Source of the DNA: an uncultured Acetatifactor sp.
Lineage (GTDB): Bacteria; Bacillota; Clostridia; Lachnospirales; Lachnospiraceae
Direction: 5' to 3'
Assembly (NCBI GenBank): GCA_944384205.1
Contig: CALWSL010000015.1
Location: forward strand, 1-64,000
DNA length: 64,000 nucleotides
Shown: piece by piece, positions 44,662-53,710 of the stretch
Layout of the letters: each line of letters begins with the position of its first letter
Numbering within the stretch: the stretch's first letter is position 1
Notes under the pieces: generated by a model
What the model saw: only the letters and a program-made list of their open reading frames with translations
Told to the model about the DNA's origin: nothing
Database searches by the model: none
Program-made: the position numbers and the translations under genes

Positions 44662-44681
44662 ATCCTTTGTGAAAACAAAAT

Positions 44682-44745
44682 CGCCGCAGAAGGCGAAAGG
44701 TTCATCGGATAGCTGTTGAAATTCAAATATTTTGGGGCTGTCCGG
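44682..44745 (+). ncRNA. Structured 5' leader of the SEC-C gene
   Basis: Starting about 15 nt after the predicted transcription start are a hairpin CGCC (44682-44685) / GGCG (44692-44695) and a second stem CGGATAGC (44706-44713) / GCTGTCCG (44737-44744). The leader is about 110 nt. I do not match it to a known riboswitch class. Confidence 0.35.
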
Positions 44746-44777
44746 CAATATCATTAAAAATTAAGGATGGTAACAGT

Positions 44778-45281
44778 ATGGCATTATTAGAACAGTGGAG
44801 AAGTATTGCATATAATGAAACAACAGGCAGGGACAAGCTTCAGCAGCTTTGGGCGAAGTATTTTCAGGAGGAGAAGGACATTTATGCCCAGCTTTTGAAA
44901 AACCCTGACGAGGTCGTAAAGGGCACGGTAAAGGAACTTGCTGAGAAGTTTAATGTTTCAGTCATGACAATGACCGGTTTTCTGGATGGTATTGACGAGA
45001 GCCTTGTAGAGGCTAACCCTATCGAGGAAATGGAAGAGGATACCGTTGTTAATCTTGGTTTTGACAAGGCGCTGCTTTACAAGAACATGGTAGCGGCAGA
45101 GGCTGACTGGCTGTACAATTTGGAAGAGTGGAATGACATTTTCGATGAGGATACCAGAAAAGCGCTTTATAAAGAGCAGAAATCTTCTACCACCATCGTG
45201 AAGGACAAGAAAGTTTATCCCAATGATCCCTGTCCCTGCGGAAGCGGCAAGAAGTATAAGAAATGCTGTGGAAAGAAGTAA
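44778..45281 (+). CDS. SEC-C zinc-motif protein
   Basis: 167 residues. The C-terminus [18 protein letters not shown] is the zinc-binding SEC-C motif (CxC...CC) also found at the end of SecA, where it contacts SecB and ribosomes. The N-terminal 140 residues are helical and acidic and match no domain I know. A role at the ribosome or Sec machinery is possible but unproven. It is monocistronic: own promoter, long leader and terminator. Confidence 0.85.
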   Translation: MALLEQWRSIAYNETTGRDKLQQLWAKYFQEEKDIYAQLLKNPDEVVKGTVKELAEKFNVSVMTMTGFLDGIDESLVEANPIEEMEEDTVVNLGFDKALLYKNMVAAEADWLYNLEEWNDIFDEDTRKALYKEQKSSTTIVKDKKVYPNDPCPCGSGKKYKKCCGKK

Positions 45282-45295
45282 ATAGTTGAATATAG

Positions 45296-45338
45296 TGAAC
45301 AGAGAAGCTTTTCCGGTTAAGAGCCTCTGTTCATTTTT
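45296..45338 (+). terminator. Terminator of the SEC-C gene
   Basis: TGAACAGAG (45296-45304) and CTCTGTTCA (45325-45333) form a perfect 9-bp stem, followed by TTTTTG. Confidence 0.85.
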
Positions 45339-45446
45339 GTTTCAATATTTTTTTGTTTACATGGTTTCCTATCTTTGATAAAAGGTGTATACTGGATATG
45401 TTTGACAGGAAGAGGAATCAGTTGAAATGTACAAAGGAGTATTACG

Positions 45447-45875
45447 GTGAATATTGCATCTTTTTTGTTACCGAAAGTAGAAGTGTCATATCTGCATGAT
45501 CAAATGACCGTCAGGCAGGGCTTAGAAAAGCTGCGAAGAAGCGGATATTCTGCAATACCTGTAATTGACGGGGAAGACAGATATGTGGGAGTTGTCAGTG
45601 AAGGAGACTTTTTGTGGAATATTCTGGAATATAATGAGCGCATAGAGAAGATTACGAAAAAAGGGCTGGAAAAGCTGACGCTTCGCGACATCATTCAGAG
45701 CGGCAGGATACAGGCTGTCTGTATTGATACGGATATGGAGCAGCTGTTGGGGCAGGCGCAGTATCAGAATTTTGTTCCGGTCATTGATGACAGAAATGTA
45801 TTTATTGGAATTATTACAAGAGGCGACATTATCAAATATTTTGTGAAGAAACAATTGGAAAGTGTGAAAGACTAA
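45447..45875 (+). CDS. CBS-domain pair protein
   Basis: 142 residues built of two CBS motifs (MTVRQGLEKLRRSGYSAIPVID... and ...FVPVIDDRNVFIGIITRGDIIKYF) and nothing else. Such stand-alone pairs bind adenosine nucleotides and act as sensors; no partner is fused. GTG 45447 has AAAGGAG upstream. The next gene, apt, has its own promoter. Confidence 0.88.
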   Translation: MNIASFLLPKVEVSYLHDQMTVRQGLEKLRRSGYSAIPVIDGEDRYVGVVSEGDFLWNILEYNERIEKITKKGLEKLTLRDIIQSGRIQAVCIDTDMEQLLGQAQYQNFVPVIDDRNVFIGIITRGDIIKYFVKKQLESVKD

Positions 45876-45878
45876 GTT

Positions 45879-45907
45879 TTGACTTTCCGGCGGAAAGCAT
45901 ATATAAT
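45879..45907 (+). promoter_or_regulatory. Strong sigma-A promoter of apt-relA
   Basis: TTGACT (45879-45884), 17-bp spacer, perfect TATAAT (45902-45907). Confidence 0.8.
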
Positions 45908-45966
45908 CTAACGTATAATTTATCGAAAAAAAAGGAATAGTATTTGGAAAGGATAAATTACAGTAT

Positions 45967-46491
45967 ATGAAGAAGTTAGAAGAATACGTAAGGAGTATAC
46001 CGGATTTCCCTGAAAAGGGTATTATTTTCCGGGATGTAACCAGTGTTTTGCAGGATGCGGAGGGTCTGCATCTTGCAATCGACACAATGCAGGATTTGGT
46101 AAAGGATTTGGATTATGATGTGGTAGTAGGTGCGGAATCCCGTGGATTTATTTTTGGCACCCCTATTGCATATAATATGGGAAAACCCTTTGTGTTGATT
46201 CGGAAGAAGGGTAAGCTTCCCTGCGAGACGGTGGAAACCTCTTATGATTTGGAATATGGGAAAGCCACCATTGAAATGCACAAAGACAGCATCAAACCGG
46301 GACAGAAGGTTCTGATTGTCGACGATTTGATTGCTACCGGCGGAACTACAGAGGCTATGATTAAGCTGGTAGAGTCTCTGGGCGGCGAGGTTGTAGGTGT
46401 GGTAGTGTTAATAGAGCTTGCAGGGCTGAAGGGTAGAGAGCGTATTGCAGAGTATCGTCTGGATGCCGCAATTTGTTATCCGGGTAAGTAA
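45967..46491 (+). CDS. apt: Adenine phosphoribosyltransferase
   Basis: 174 residues. Salvages adenine to AMP with PRPP. Motifs: IPDFPEKGIIFRD at the start, VVVGAESRGFIFG, and the PRPP loop VLIVDDLIATGGTTEA. It is followed 50 bp later by relA/spoT, a very common Firmicutes order linking purine salvage with (p)ppGpp control. Confidence 0.96.
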   Translation: MKKLEEYVRSIPDFPEKGIIFRDVTSVLQDAEGLHLAIDTMQDLVKDLDYDVVVGAESRGFIFGTPIAYNMGKPFVLIRKKGKLPCETVETSYDLEYGKATIEMHKDSIKPGQKVLIVDDLIATGGTTEAMIKLVESLGGEVVGVVVLIELAGLKGRERIAEYRLDAAICYPGK

Positions 46492-46541
46492 ACGCGTTCC
46501 TTGAGGAGCGATTACAATAAAAATAAAAAGAGTATAATTTT

Positions 46542-48848
46542 ATGACAGAAGAAAAGGTGGATGTTATCTTTGATGATAGCAAAATAAGTAAATCACAGGA
46601 ATTTGTGAATCCTGATGAGCTCTATCAGGATCTTATTAAGCGTGTGCAAAAATATCACCCCAGTGATGACATATCCATGATTGCAAAAGCATACAGGATT
46701 GCCGGTGATGCTCATAAGGATCAATTCAGAAAATCGGGAGAGCCCTATATCATTCATCCGCTGAATGTAGCGATTATACTGGCAGATTTGGAACTGGATA
46801 AGGAGACTATTGTGGCAGGCATTCTTCATGATGTGGTGGAGGATACCATCATGACTGAGGAGGATTTGAAGAGGGAGTTTGGCGACGATGTAGCGCTCTT
46901 GGTGGACGGTGTTACCAAGCTGGAAAAAATACCTCTTTCCGGCAGTGGGGAGCAGTCCGATGCCAAACTGGAAATGCAGGCGGAAAACCTTAGAAAAATG
47001 TTTCTTGCGATGGCAAAGGATATCCGTGTTATCATGATAAAGCTGGCGGACAGACTGCATAATATGCGCACTCTGAAGTACAAAAACCCCGAAAGCCAGC
47101 AGCGTATCGCCAAAGAAACACTGGAAATTTACTGTCCCATTGCACAGCGTCTTGGTATCAGCAAACTGAAAATCGAATTGGATGACCTTTCCTTAAAATA
47201 TCTGGAGCCGGATATTTATTATGATCTGGTAGATAAAATAGCTGTACGTAAGAGTGTCCGCGAGAAATATATCCAGGGTATCGTTGACGAGGTCAGCGAG
47301 CATATCGCCAATGCAGGAATTAAGGCAAAGGTGGATGGTCGTGTCAAGCACTTCTTTAGTATCTATAAGAAAATGAAGAACCAGAACAAGACACTTGACC
47401 AGATTTATGATTTATTTGCGGTTCGTATTATTGTGGATTCCGTAAAAGACTGCTATGCAGCGCTGGGAGTAATTCATGAGATGTATAAGCCTATTCCGGG
47501 GCGTTTCAAGGATTATATTGCTATGCCAAAAGCGAATATGTACCAGTCTCTGCATACTACATTGATTGGAAGCAACGGTCAGCCTTTTGAAATTCAGATT
47601 CGAACCTTTGAAATGCACAAGGCTGCTGAGTACGGTATTGCGGCGCACTGGAAATATAAAGAGGCTTCGGATGGCAAGAAGGTTGAGGCGCAGGAGGAAG
47701 AAAAGTTAGTATGGCTCCGTCAGATTCTGGAGTGGCAGCGTGATATGTCTGACAACAGGGAATTCATGAATTTGTTAAAGAATGACCTGGATTTGTTTTC
47801 GGACAATGTATACTGCTTTACTCCCAGCGGAGAAGTCAAAAATCTTCCGGCAGGGTCAACGCCTATTGATTTTGCCTACAGCATTCATTCAGCGGTGGGC
47901 AACAAGATGGTTGGGGCGAGAGTGAACGGAAAGCTGGTGACCATTGATTATGAGATAAAGAACGGTGACCGCATTGAGATTATCACTTCCCAGAACTCCA
48001 AAGGACCAAGCCGCGACTGGCTGAATGTGGTAAAGAGTACTCAGGCGAAGAATAAAATCAATCAGTGGTTCAAAGCGGAATTGAAGGAAGACAATATCCT
48101 TAAGGGAAAAGAACTTTTATCAGCGTATTGTAAGATAAAATCCATTAATTTTTCCAATCTGCTTACACAGGAATATATGGATGCAGTGATGAGAAAATAC
48201 GGCTTTCGTGATTGGGAATCGGTTTTGGCGGCAATTGGACACGGTGCGCTGAAAGAGGGACAGATTGTCAATAAGATGCAGGAGCTGTATGACAGAAGCC
48301 ATAGGAAGGAGATGACCAACGAGGAGGTGCTGGCAAGCATTGCCGAGGCTGGGAATGCTGCGGCTCATAAGCCTCCTATGATGAAATCCAAGAGTGGAAT
48401 TGTGGTAAAGGGTATTGCAGACCTCTCCGTGCGTTTTTCCAAGTGCTGTTCTCCTGTTCCGGGTGATGAGATTGTAGGTTTTGTCACCAGAGGGCGAGGA
48501 ATTTCCATTCACAGGACGGACTGTGTAAACATGATGAATCTGCCGGAGATAGAGCGGGCGAGACTGATTGACGCAGAGTGGCAGGCACCGGAGCATACGG
48601 CTTCAGAGAAGTATACTACCGAGATTATCATCTATGCCAACAATCGTAACGGTCTGCTGGCAGATATTTCCAGAGCCCTTACGGAAAAAAATATTGATAT
48701 CATATCGATGAACACCCGCACCAGCAAACAGGGACTTGCAACCATGCAGACCACCTTTGAAGTCAGCAGTCGTGAGGAACTGAACAGGGTAATTGACAAA
48801 ATTCGCAGTATTGAAAGTGTGATTGATATAGAAAGGACTACCGGTTAA
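46542..48848 (+). CDS. relA: Bifunctional (p)ppGpp synthetase/hydrolase
   Basis: 768 residues of the long Rel type. The HD hydrolase domain retains H96-D97 in GILHDVVEDT, and the synthetase domain has RFKDYIAMPKANMYQSLHTT. A TGS domain (VYCFTPSGEVKNLPAGSTP) begins near 423, a zinc-finger/RIS region with CCSPVPGD near 630, and a C-terminal ACT domain (TTEIIIYANNRNGLLADIS) near 690. It makes and removes the stringent-response alarmone. Both activities are expected, as the HD residues are present. The stop overlaps the next start by one base. Confidence 0.96.
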   Translation: MTEEKVDVIFDDSKISKSQEFVNPDELYQDLIKRVQKYHPSDDISMIAKAYRIAGDAHKDQFRKSGEPYIIHPLNVAIILADLELDKETIVAGILHDVVEDTIMTEEDLKREFGDDVALLVDGVTKLEKIPLSGSGEQSDAKLEMQAENLRKMFLAMAKDIRVIMIKLADRLHNMRTLKYKNPESQQRIAKETLEIYCPIAQRLGISKLKIELDDLSLKYLEPDIYYDLVDKIAVRKSVREKYIQGIVDEVSEHIANAGIKAKVDGRVKHFFSIYKKMKNQNKTLDQIYDLFAVRIIVDSVKDCYAALGVIHEMYKPIPGRFKDYIAMPKANMYQSLHTTLIGSNGQPFEIQIRTFEMHKAAEYGIAAHWKYKEASDGKKVEAQEEEKLVWLRQILEWQRDMSDNREFMNLLKNDLDLFSDNVYCFTPSGEVKNLPAGSTPIDFAYSIHSAVGNKMVGARVNGKLVTIDYEIKNGDRIEIITSQNSKGPSRDWLNVVKSTQAKNKINQWFKAELKEDNILKGKELLSAYCKIKSINFSNLLTQEYMDAVMRKYGFRDWESVLAAIGHGALKEGQIVNKMQELYDRSHRKEMTNEEVLASIAEAGNAAAHKPPMMKSKSGIVVKGIADLSVRFSKCCSPVPGDEIVGFVTRGRGISIHRTDCVNMMNLPEIERARLIDAEWQAPEHTASEKYTTEIIIYANNRNGLLADISRALTEKNIDIISMNTRTSKQGLATMQTTFEVSSREELNRVIDKIRSIESVIDIERTTG

Positions 48849-49510
48849 TGGCAGAGATAAAGATTGGGCGCATGGTGCTTGGCGTGTGCCAGACAAATTG
48901 TTACTTTTTGTACAGGGCGGGAGCGCCCGAAGCGATTGTTGTGGATCCTGGCGACCATGGGGATAAGATTGCGTCGGCTTTGGAGCGCAACGGTTTTCAG
49001 GTGGCGGGTATTTTGATTACCCACGGGCATTTTGACCACATCTGGGGCTGCAAGGAGCTTAAGGAGGCGGCAAATGCTGCAGCGGCACAGAGAGGCACAG
49101 AACCGGTGAAGGTGTATGCGCTCGAGGAGGAGAGGGAACTTATGATGGACGCTCATATGAATGTTTCCCGGCAGATGAACAGACCCTACACCTGTGAGGC
49201 AGATGTTTATGTGAAAGACGGAGAAGAGATAACTCTTGCGGGGATGACCTGCAGGGTGATTGCAACACCGGGGCACACGGCGGGCGGATGCTGCTATTAT
49301 TTTGAGGAAGCAGGAATCCTGCTGAGCGGTGACACATTGTTTCAGGAATCGGTGGGACGTACGGACTTTCCGACGGGAAGTATGGGAACACTGATTCGCT
49401 CCGTCAAAGACAAACTGTTTCTTTTGCCGGACGAAACTCTTGTTTATCCGGGACACGGTGACAGTACCACTATTGGAAATGAGAAAAAGTACAATCCGTT
49501 TTGCGTTTAA
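48848..49510 (+). CDS. MBL-fold hydrolase (glyoxalase II-like)
   Basis: 220 residues with THGHFDHIWG (H-x-H-x-D-H), a third metal His in TPGHTAGGCCY, the bridging Asp in LSGDTLF and the last His in YPGHGDST. This is the YqgX/GloB-like small hydrolase layout; substrate probably a thioester, but unassigned. It is translationally coupled to relA (TAATG), as in many Firmicutes. Confidence 0.9.
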   Translation: MAEIKIGRMVLGVCQTNCYFLYRAGAPEAIVVDPGDHGDKIASALERNGFQVAGILITHGHFDHIWGCKELKEAANAAAAQRGTEPVKVYALEEERELMMDAHMNVSRQMNRPYTCEADVYVKDGEEITLAGMTCRVIATPGHTAGGCCYYFEEAGILLSGDTLFQESVGRTDFPTGSMGTLIRSVKDKLFLLPDETLVYPGHGDSTTIGNEKKYNPFCV

Positions 49511-49637
49511 TGTGATAAGGTAGAGAGACGGTGAAATTTTATTCGCAGAAATTTGGGACGATTGAGATAGCGGACAATTGTTTTTTTAAACAGCTCTTTT
49601 TTGTAACAATATATTATATAGTAAAGGGAGTAGAGAA

Positions 49638-50759
49638 ATGTCACTTTTTGGGTACAGGAATCCATATGATACGGAAAAAACAGAAAAAAATTTTTGGGAT
49701 AACATGAAAAAAAATTTCATTTATCACTATGTATGGTGTAAAGCGTATCGTCTGATGATTTCGGCGCAGGGATGGGACGCCGAAAGGATTATAAAGGTTT
49801 CGTCCGTAAAGGATATTCCGTTTATGTCCACCGCATACTTAAAGCATCATAAAATGCGTTCTGTTCCGCTTGATAAGCCGGCGAGAAAAAAGGTGTCCGA
49901 AACCGGCGGTCAAAAAAGCGCTTTCGACTTTGAGTGGAATGGTTTAGGAATGTCGCTTTCGATGGGCAAAGTACATAAGCTGCGGTCACTTCGTCCCTGT
50001 CACTATATTATTTTGGGATACGAGCCGAAGATTGAATCGCAGAAGGGGAAAAAGAATAGGAAAAAAGCGGTTGCCGAAGCGGCATATGGGTTTTCCTGTT
50101 TTGCACCGGCGAAATCCCGAACCTATGCACTGAAAAATGTAAACGGTGAATATAAGCTGGATTTGGATGATATAAAGGATAAACTGACTTATTTCATGAG
50201 AGGAAGGACGCCTGTAAGAATTATAGGAGCTCCCTTTCTTGCTTATTTGCTGCTTGACATGATGAAAGAGAAAAATGTCAGGTATATTCTTCCGAAGAAT
50301 TCCATGATTGCATTTGGAGGAGGCAGGAAGGAGTACTATACTCCCAGTGTGGACAAGAAGACCCTGTATCGGCTGGCGGAGGAGGTTCTGGGTATTTCGG
50401 AGGACAGGTGCATGGAATTCTTCAAAGCAGTGGAGCATCCCGTTTTGTATTGCTCTTGTCCGAAGCATCATTTTCATGTGCCGGTTTACAGCAGGGTAAT
50501 TATTCGTGATGTGGATACCTTTGAACCGGTGGAAAACGGTACGCCGGGACTGGTAAATCTTGTAACGCCCATGGTGAACAGCGCCCCCATGTTAAGTATT
50601 ATGACGGATGATTTGGGAATTCTCCATGACGGTGCCGAGTGCGGATGTGGTATTGAGACGCCTTATCTTGAAATATTGGGAAGAGTGGGAGCCGAAGACA
50701 TTCCTACCTATGCCGAAGAAGTGGAAAAACTTGACCGGAATATGTTGGGGGAGGTATAA
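49638..50759 (+). CDS. LuxE-like acyl-protein synthetase
   Basis: 373 residues. Recognised as the LuxE family (ANL-superfamily acyl-activating enzyme) by the block SVKDIPFMSTAYLKHHKM at about 56-72, by VSETGGQKS (phosphate loop position) and by the C-terminal GTPGLVNLVTPM segment. LuxE activates a fatty acid and passes it to LuxC for reduction to an aldehyde. ATG 49638 with AAAGGGAGT. The next gene starts one base after its stop codon and is LuxC-like, so the pair is a fatty-acid reductase without luciferase genes. Confidence 0.85.
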   Translation: MSLFGYRNPYDTEKTEKNFWDNMKKNFIYHYVWCKAYRLMISAQGWDAERIIKVSSVKDIPFMSTAYLKHHKMRSVPLDKPARKKVSETGGQKSAFDFEWNGLGMSLSMGKVHKLRSLRPCHYIILGYEPKIESQKGKKNRKKAVAEAAYGFSCFAPAKSRTYALKNVNGEYKLDLDDIKDKLTYFMRGRTPVRIIGAPFLAYLLLDMMKEKNVRYILPKNSMIAFGGGRKEYYTPSVDKKTLYRLAEEVLGISEDRCMEFFKAVEHPVLYCSCPKHHFHVPVYSRVIIRDVDTFEPVENGTPGLVNLVTPMVNSAPMLSIMTDDLGILHDGAECGCGIETPYLEILGRVGAEDIPTYAEEVEKLDRNMLGEV

Positions 50760-50760
50760 A

Positions 50761-52038
50761 ATGATTTTATTTGAAGGAAAACTTTTACCGGAAGAAAAAT
50801 TGAACATAGTGCTTGAAAAGTTATGGGATTCCTGCCTGAATGCTATTGAGAACCGGACGGACATTTCTGTGCGTGTAATGGAGGCTTGCGGACGCATTTC
50901 AGAGAAAATAAAGACGGGAGAGTATGACGACATCATACAGCAGCTTCTTCGCAGCGGAACCTTTCCTGAGCAGCAGTTGGAAGAGGCGGTTTCCCGTCTT
51001 GACAGGGAACATCTGCAGTTAAAGTATGAGATGGAGCTTGGCACGTTAAGACGGGAGTGTAATATGACAAAACGGTTGGAACCTTTGGGGATTCTGTTTC
51101 ATATTGCCGTGGGAAATGTGAATGGATTTCCTTTTTACAGCGTGCTGGAAGGGATGATTGCGGGTAATGTAAACATATTGAAACTGCCTTATATGGATAA
51201 TGGATTGACAGTGAGGCTTTTTCATGAGATGGTGCAGGAGGAACCGATACTGGCGCCTTATGTATGCGTATTAGATATACCATTTACTAAACTTGCGGAG
51301 ATGAAGCCGCTTGCAGAAATGGCTGACGGAATTGTGGTGTGGGGCGGTGATGAAACTGTCCGTGCGATGCGGAATATGGCAGATCCTTCTACGGAGATTA
51401 TGAATTGGGGACATAAAATCAGCTTTGCTTATGTAACGCCTGATATGTTTGAAGACGGAGATGATGCAAAAAAAGATGCGCTTTACGCATTGGCAGAGCA
51501 TATTTGCGATACGAAGCAGCTTCTGTGCAGCTCCTGTCAGGGAATTTTTGTGGACAGCGAGGATGAGGAAGTGATTCTGACGGCAGCAGAAAAATTTTTG
51601 AAAATTCTGGAGGAGGTAAGCGCCAGATATCCCCGGGATGCGATTGGCATCCGCGGAAAGAGGAGCATAGAGCTTTATAATGAGGAATTGCAGACAAGAT
51701 TCACCGGACGTAAAATACGGAAAGGCAAAGATGTAAGCGTAATTGCTTCGATGGAGCAGGATCTTACCCCGTCCTATCGCTATAAAAACTGTTGGATAAG
51801 ACCACTTGCCAGAAAAAATATTGTCCGTATACTTAAGAGAAACAGAGAGTATTTACAGACTGTGGGGCTTATCTGTCCTGCGCAGGAGCGGGAGACACTT
51901 GCGGATTTGCTGGTGAAGGCCGGCATTACCAGAGTTGCGGAAGCCGGGGATATGTCTTACCTGACGCCGGGAGAGGTACATGACGGAGAGTATTCTCTCA
52001 GAAGTTATTGCAGGATTGTCGAAGTGGAAAACGCTTAG
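50761..52038 (+). CDS. LuxC-like acyl-CoA/acyl-protein reductase
   Basis: 425 residues from ATG 50761 (GGGGGAGGT upstream); longer in-frame starts would overlap luxE. Aldehyde-dehydrogenase-like fold: IAVGNVNGFPFYSVLEGMIAGN, VVWGGDETVRAM, and catalytic Cys most likely C256 in KQLLCSSCQG. LuxC reduces an acyl group to a long-chain aldehyde with NADPH. Here no luxAB is present, so the aldehyde serves another end, for example ether lipid or plasmalogen building, or a signalling or surface product. That use is inference. Confidence 0.87.
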   Translation: MILFEGKLLPEEKLNIVLEKLWDSCLNAIENRTDISVRVMEACGRISEKIKTGEYDDIIQQLLRSGTFPEQQLEEAVSRLDREHLQLKYEMELGTLRRECNMTKRLEPLGILFHIAVGNVNGFPFYSVLEGMIAGNVNILKLPYMDNGLTVRLFHEMVQEEPILAPYVCVLDIPFTKLAEMKPLAEMADGIVVWGGDETVRAMRNMADPSTEIMNWGHKISFAYVTPDMFEDGDDAKKDALYALAEHICDTKQLLCSSCQGIFVDSEDEEVILTAAEKFLKILEEVSARYPRDAIGIRGKRSIELYNEELQTRFTGRKIRKGKDVSVIASMEQDLTPSYRYKNCWIRPLARKNIVRILKRNREYLQTVGLICPAQERETLADLLVKAGITRVAEAGDMSYLTPGEVHDGEYSLRSYCRIVEVENA

Positions 52039-52083
52039 GATGTATGTCAGGTATTTTCAGTATGATAATTTTCAGGAGATGTT

Positions 52084-53595
52084 ATGTTTGCAGTAGATTT
52101 AAACAGAGTAAATTATGAATATGATGTGAATTCCATTGTAAAAGCATTTTGGTCCGGAGAAACCGTGAGTGTACTGACGCCGGAGACGAAAGAAGAGAAG
52201 AGGAACGCCATGGAACAGGAAGTACGCATTCGCATCAATATCCGGATGGATGGAGCGGACATTGATGTGGATGAGAGCGTTTTCCTATTACCGGAAGACA
52301 GCGCTGCGAAGGAACGGAGCTTTTTGTGGGAGTACACCGGGCAGCGGTCAGGCGGCGGTTACGAAAGTCCGGAAACCTACAAGGACGGTTTCAAGCGTTT
52401 TTTATATAAAACCCTGAGCGAAGTTACCGGAAAAACGCTTCCCTGGGGTAATCTGACAGGAATTCGTCCTACAAAAATTGCCTATGGTATGCTGGAGGAG
52501 GGGAAACCCGAGAGCGAAATACTTTCCTTTTACGAAAATCAGCATTATGTCAGCCGGGAAAAGGCACAGCTTAGTATTGAGATTGCTAAACGGGAGAGGG
52601 AGCTGTTAAAAGGTGTGCACTATGAGGGCGGATATAGTCTTTATATAGGAATTCCTTTTTGCCCTACTACTTGTCTGTATTGTTCCTTTACCTCTTATCC
52701 CATAGCTGCTTACCGAAAGCTTGTGGAGGATTACATTGATTGTGTGATTCGGGAGATGGAATATGTTTCCGGGCGTTATGCCGGCAAAATTCTGGACAGC
52801 GTTTATATCGGAGGCGGTACGCCGACTACATTGGAGGCGGAACAGCTTGACCGGCTGATTACCGCATTAAAAGAACTGTTTGACTTTGGCACTGTGAAGG
52901 AATTTACCGTGGAAGCGGGACGGGCAGACAGTATCACGGAGGAAAAATTACGGGTTCTCTACCGTCACGGCGTCAGCCGTATTTCCGTAAATCCCCAAAC
53001 CATGAAACAGGAAACACTGGATATCATCGGACGCAGGGCGAGCGTCGAACAGGTGTATACTGCCTTCCGGCTTGCCAGAGAAGCGGGTTTTACCAATATT
53101 AATATGGATTTGATTCTGGGACTGCCGGGAGAGCTGGAAGCAGATGTGCAGAATACCATAGACAGAGTAATTGAGCTGAATCCGGACAGCCTTACCGTGC
53201 ATTCTCTGGCAATCAAGCGTGCATCGGGATTGAATCAGTGGATTTTGGAAAATGGCGTATCCATGCTGCGCAACACGGACGAGACTATGCGTATTGCGGC
53301 AGATGGGGCAAAGAAGCTGGGGATGGAGCCTTATTATCTTTATCGCCAGAAAAATATGTCGGGAAATTTTGAGAATGTGGGTTATGCCCGCCCGGGGAAG
53401 CTGGGGCTATATAATATTCTGATAATGGAAGAAAAACAGACCATCGTGGCATTGGGAGCCGGAAGCATTACCAAACTGGTTCTGCCCGGAGGAAGGATAG
53501 AACGCTGTGATAATGTGAAGGATGTAGGTCTTTATATTGAGAAGATTGATGAAATGGTGGAACGAAAGCGTCAGTTGTTTGCCTTGTCGGATTAA
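52084..53595 (+). CDS. hemZ: HemZ-like radical SAM protein
   Basis: 503 residues. The radical SAM cluster motif is C193-PTT-C197-LY-C200, followed by GGGTPTTLEAEQL. The first 180 residues are the extra N-terminal domain that separates HemZ from HemN/HemW. HemZ is annotated as an oxygen-independent coproporphyrinogen dehydrogenase, but its activity is doubtful in many anaerobes, where it may be HemW-like in heme handling. No other heme gene is near. ATG 52084 follows AGGAGATGTT. Confidence 0.85.
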   Translation: MFAVDLNRVNYEYDVNSIVKAFWSGETVSVLTPETKEEKRNAMEQEVRIRINIRMDGADIDVDESVFLLPEDSAAKERSFLWEYTGQRSGGGYESPETYKDGFKRFLYKTLSEVTGKTLPWGNLTGIRPTKIAYGMLEEGKPESEILSFYENQHYVSREKAQLSIEIAKRERELLKGVHYEGGYSLYIGIPFCPTTCLYCSFTSYPIAAYRKLVEDYIDCVIREMEYVSGRYAGKILDSVYIGGGTPTTLEAEQLDRLITALKELFDFGTVKEFTVEAGRADSITEEKLRVLYRHGVSRISVNPQTMKQETLDIIGRRASVEQVYTAFRLAREAGFTNINMDLILGLPGELEADVQNTIDRVIELNPDSLTVHSLAIKRASGLNQWILENGVSMLRNTDETMRIAADGAKKLGMEPYYLYRQKNMSGNFENVGYARPGKLGLYNILIMEEKQTIVALGAGSITKLVLPGGRIERCDNVKDVGLYIEKIDEMVERKRQLFALSD

Positions 53596-53636
53596 ATATC
53601 CTTGCCGGAGCAGAGAATATCCGTATTTTCTGACAG

Positions 53637-53665
53637 TTGACAGTTTCGGCGAAAAAATATATGAT
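53637..53665 (+). promoter_or_regulatory. Promoter of hisS
   Basis: TTGACA (53637-53642), 17-bp spacer, TATGAT (53660-53665). The leader is only about 40 nt, too short for a T-box. Confidence 0.75.
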
Positions 53666-53710
53666 GTATAAGATGTAAAAAATGAAAAATCGAAAGGTTT
53701 GGTTGATAAA

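Noticed and set aside
49531-49700. GTG-started frame ahead of luxE (VKFYSQKFG...)
   Set aside because: Runs into luxE in another frame, has no good ribosome site and no recognisable features.
53596-53710. T-box or attenuator ahead of hisS
   Set aside because: The promoter at 53637-53665 leaves only about 40 nt of leader.
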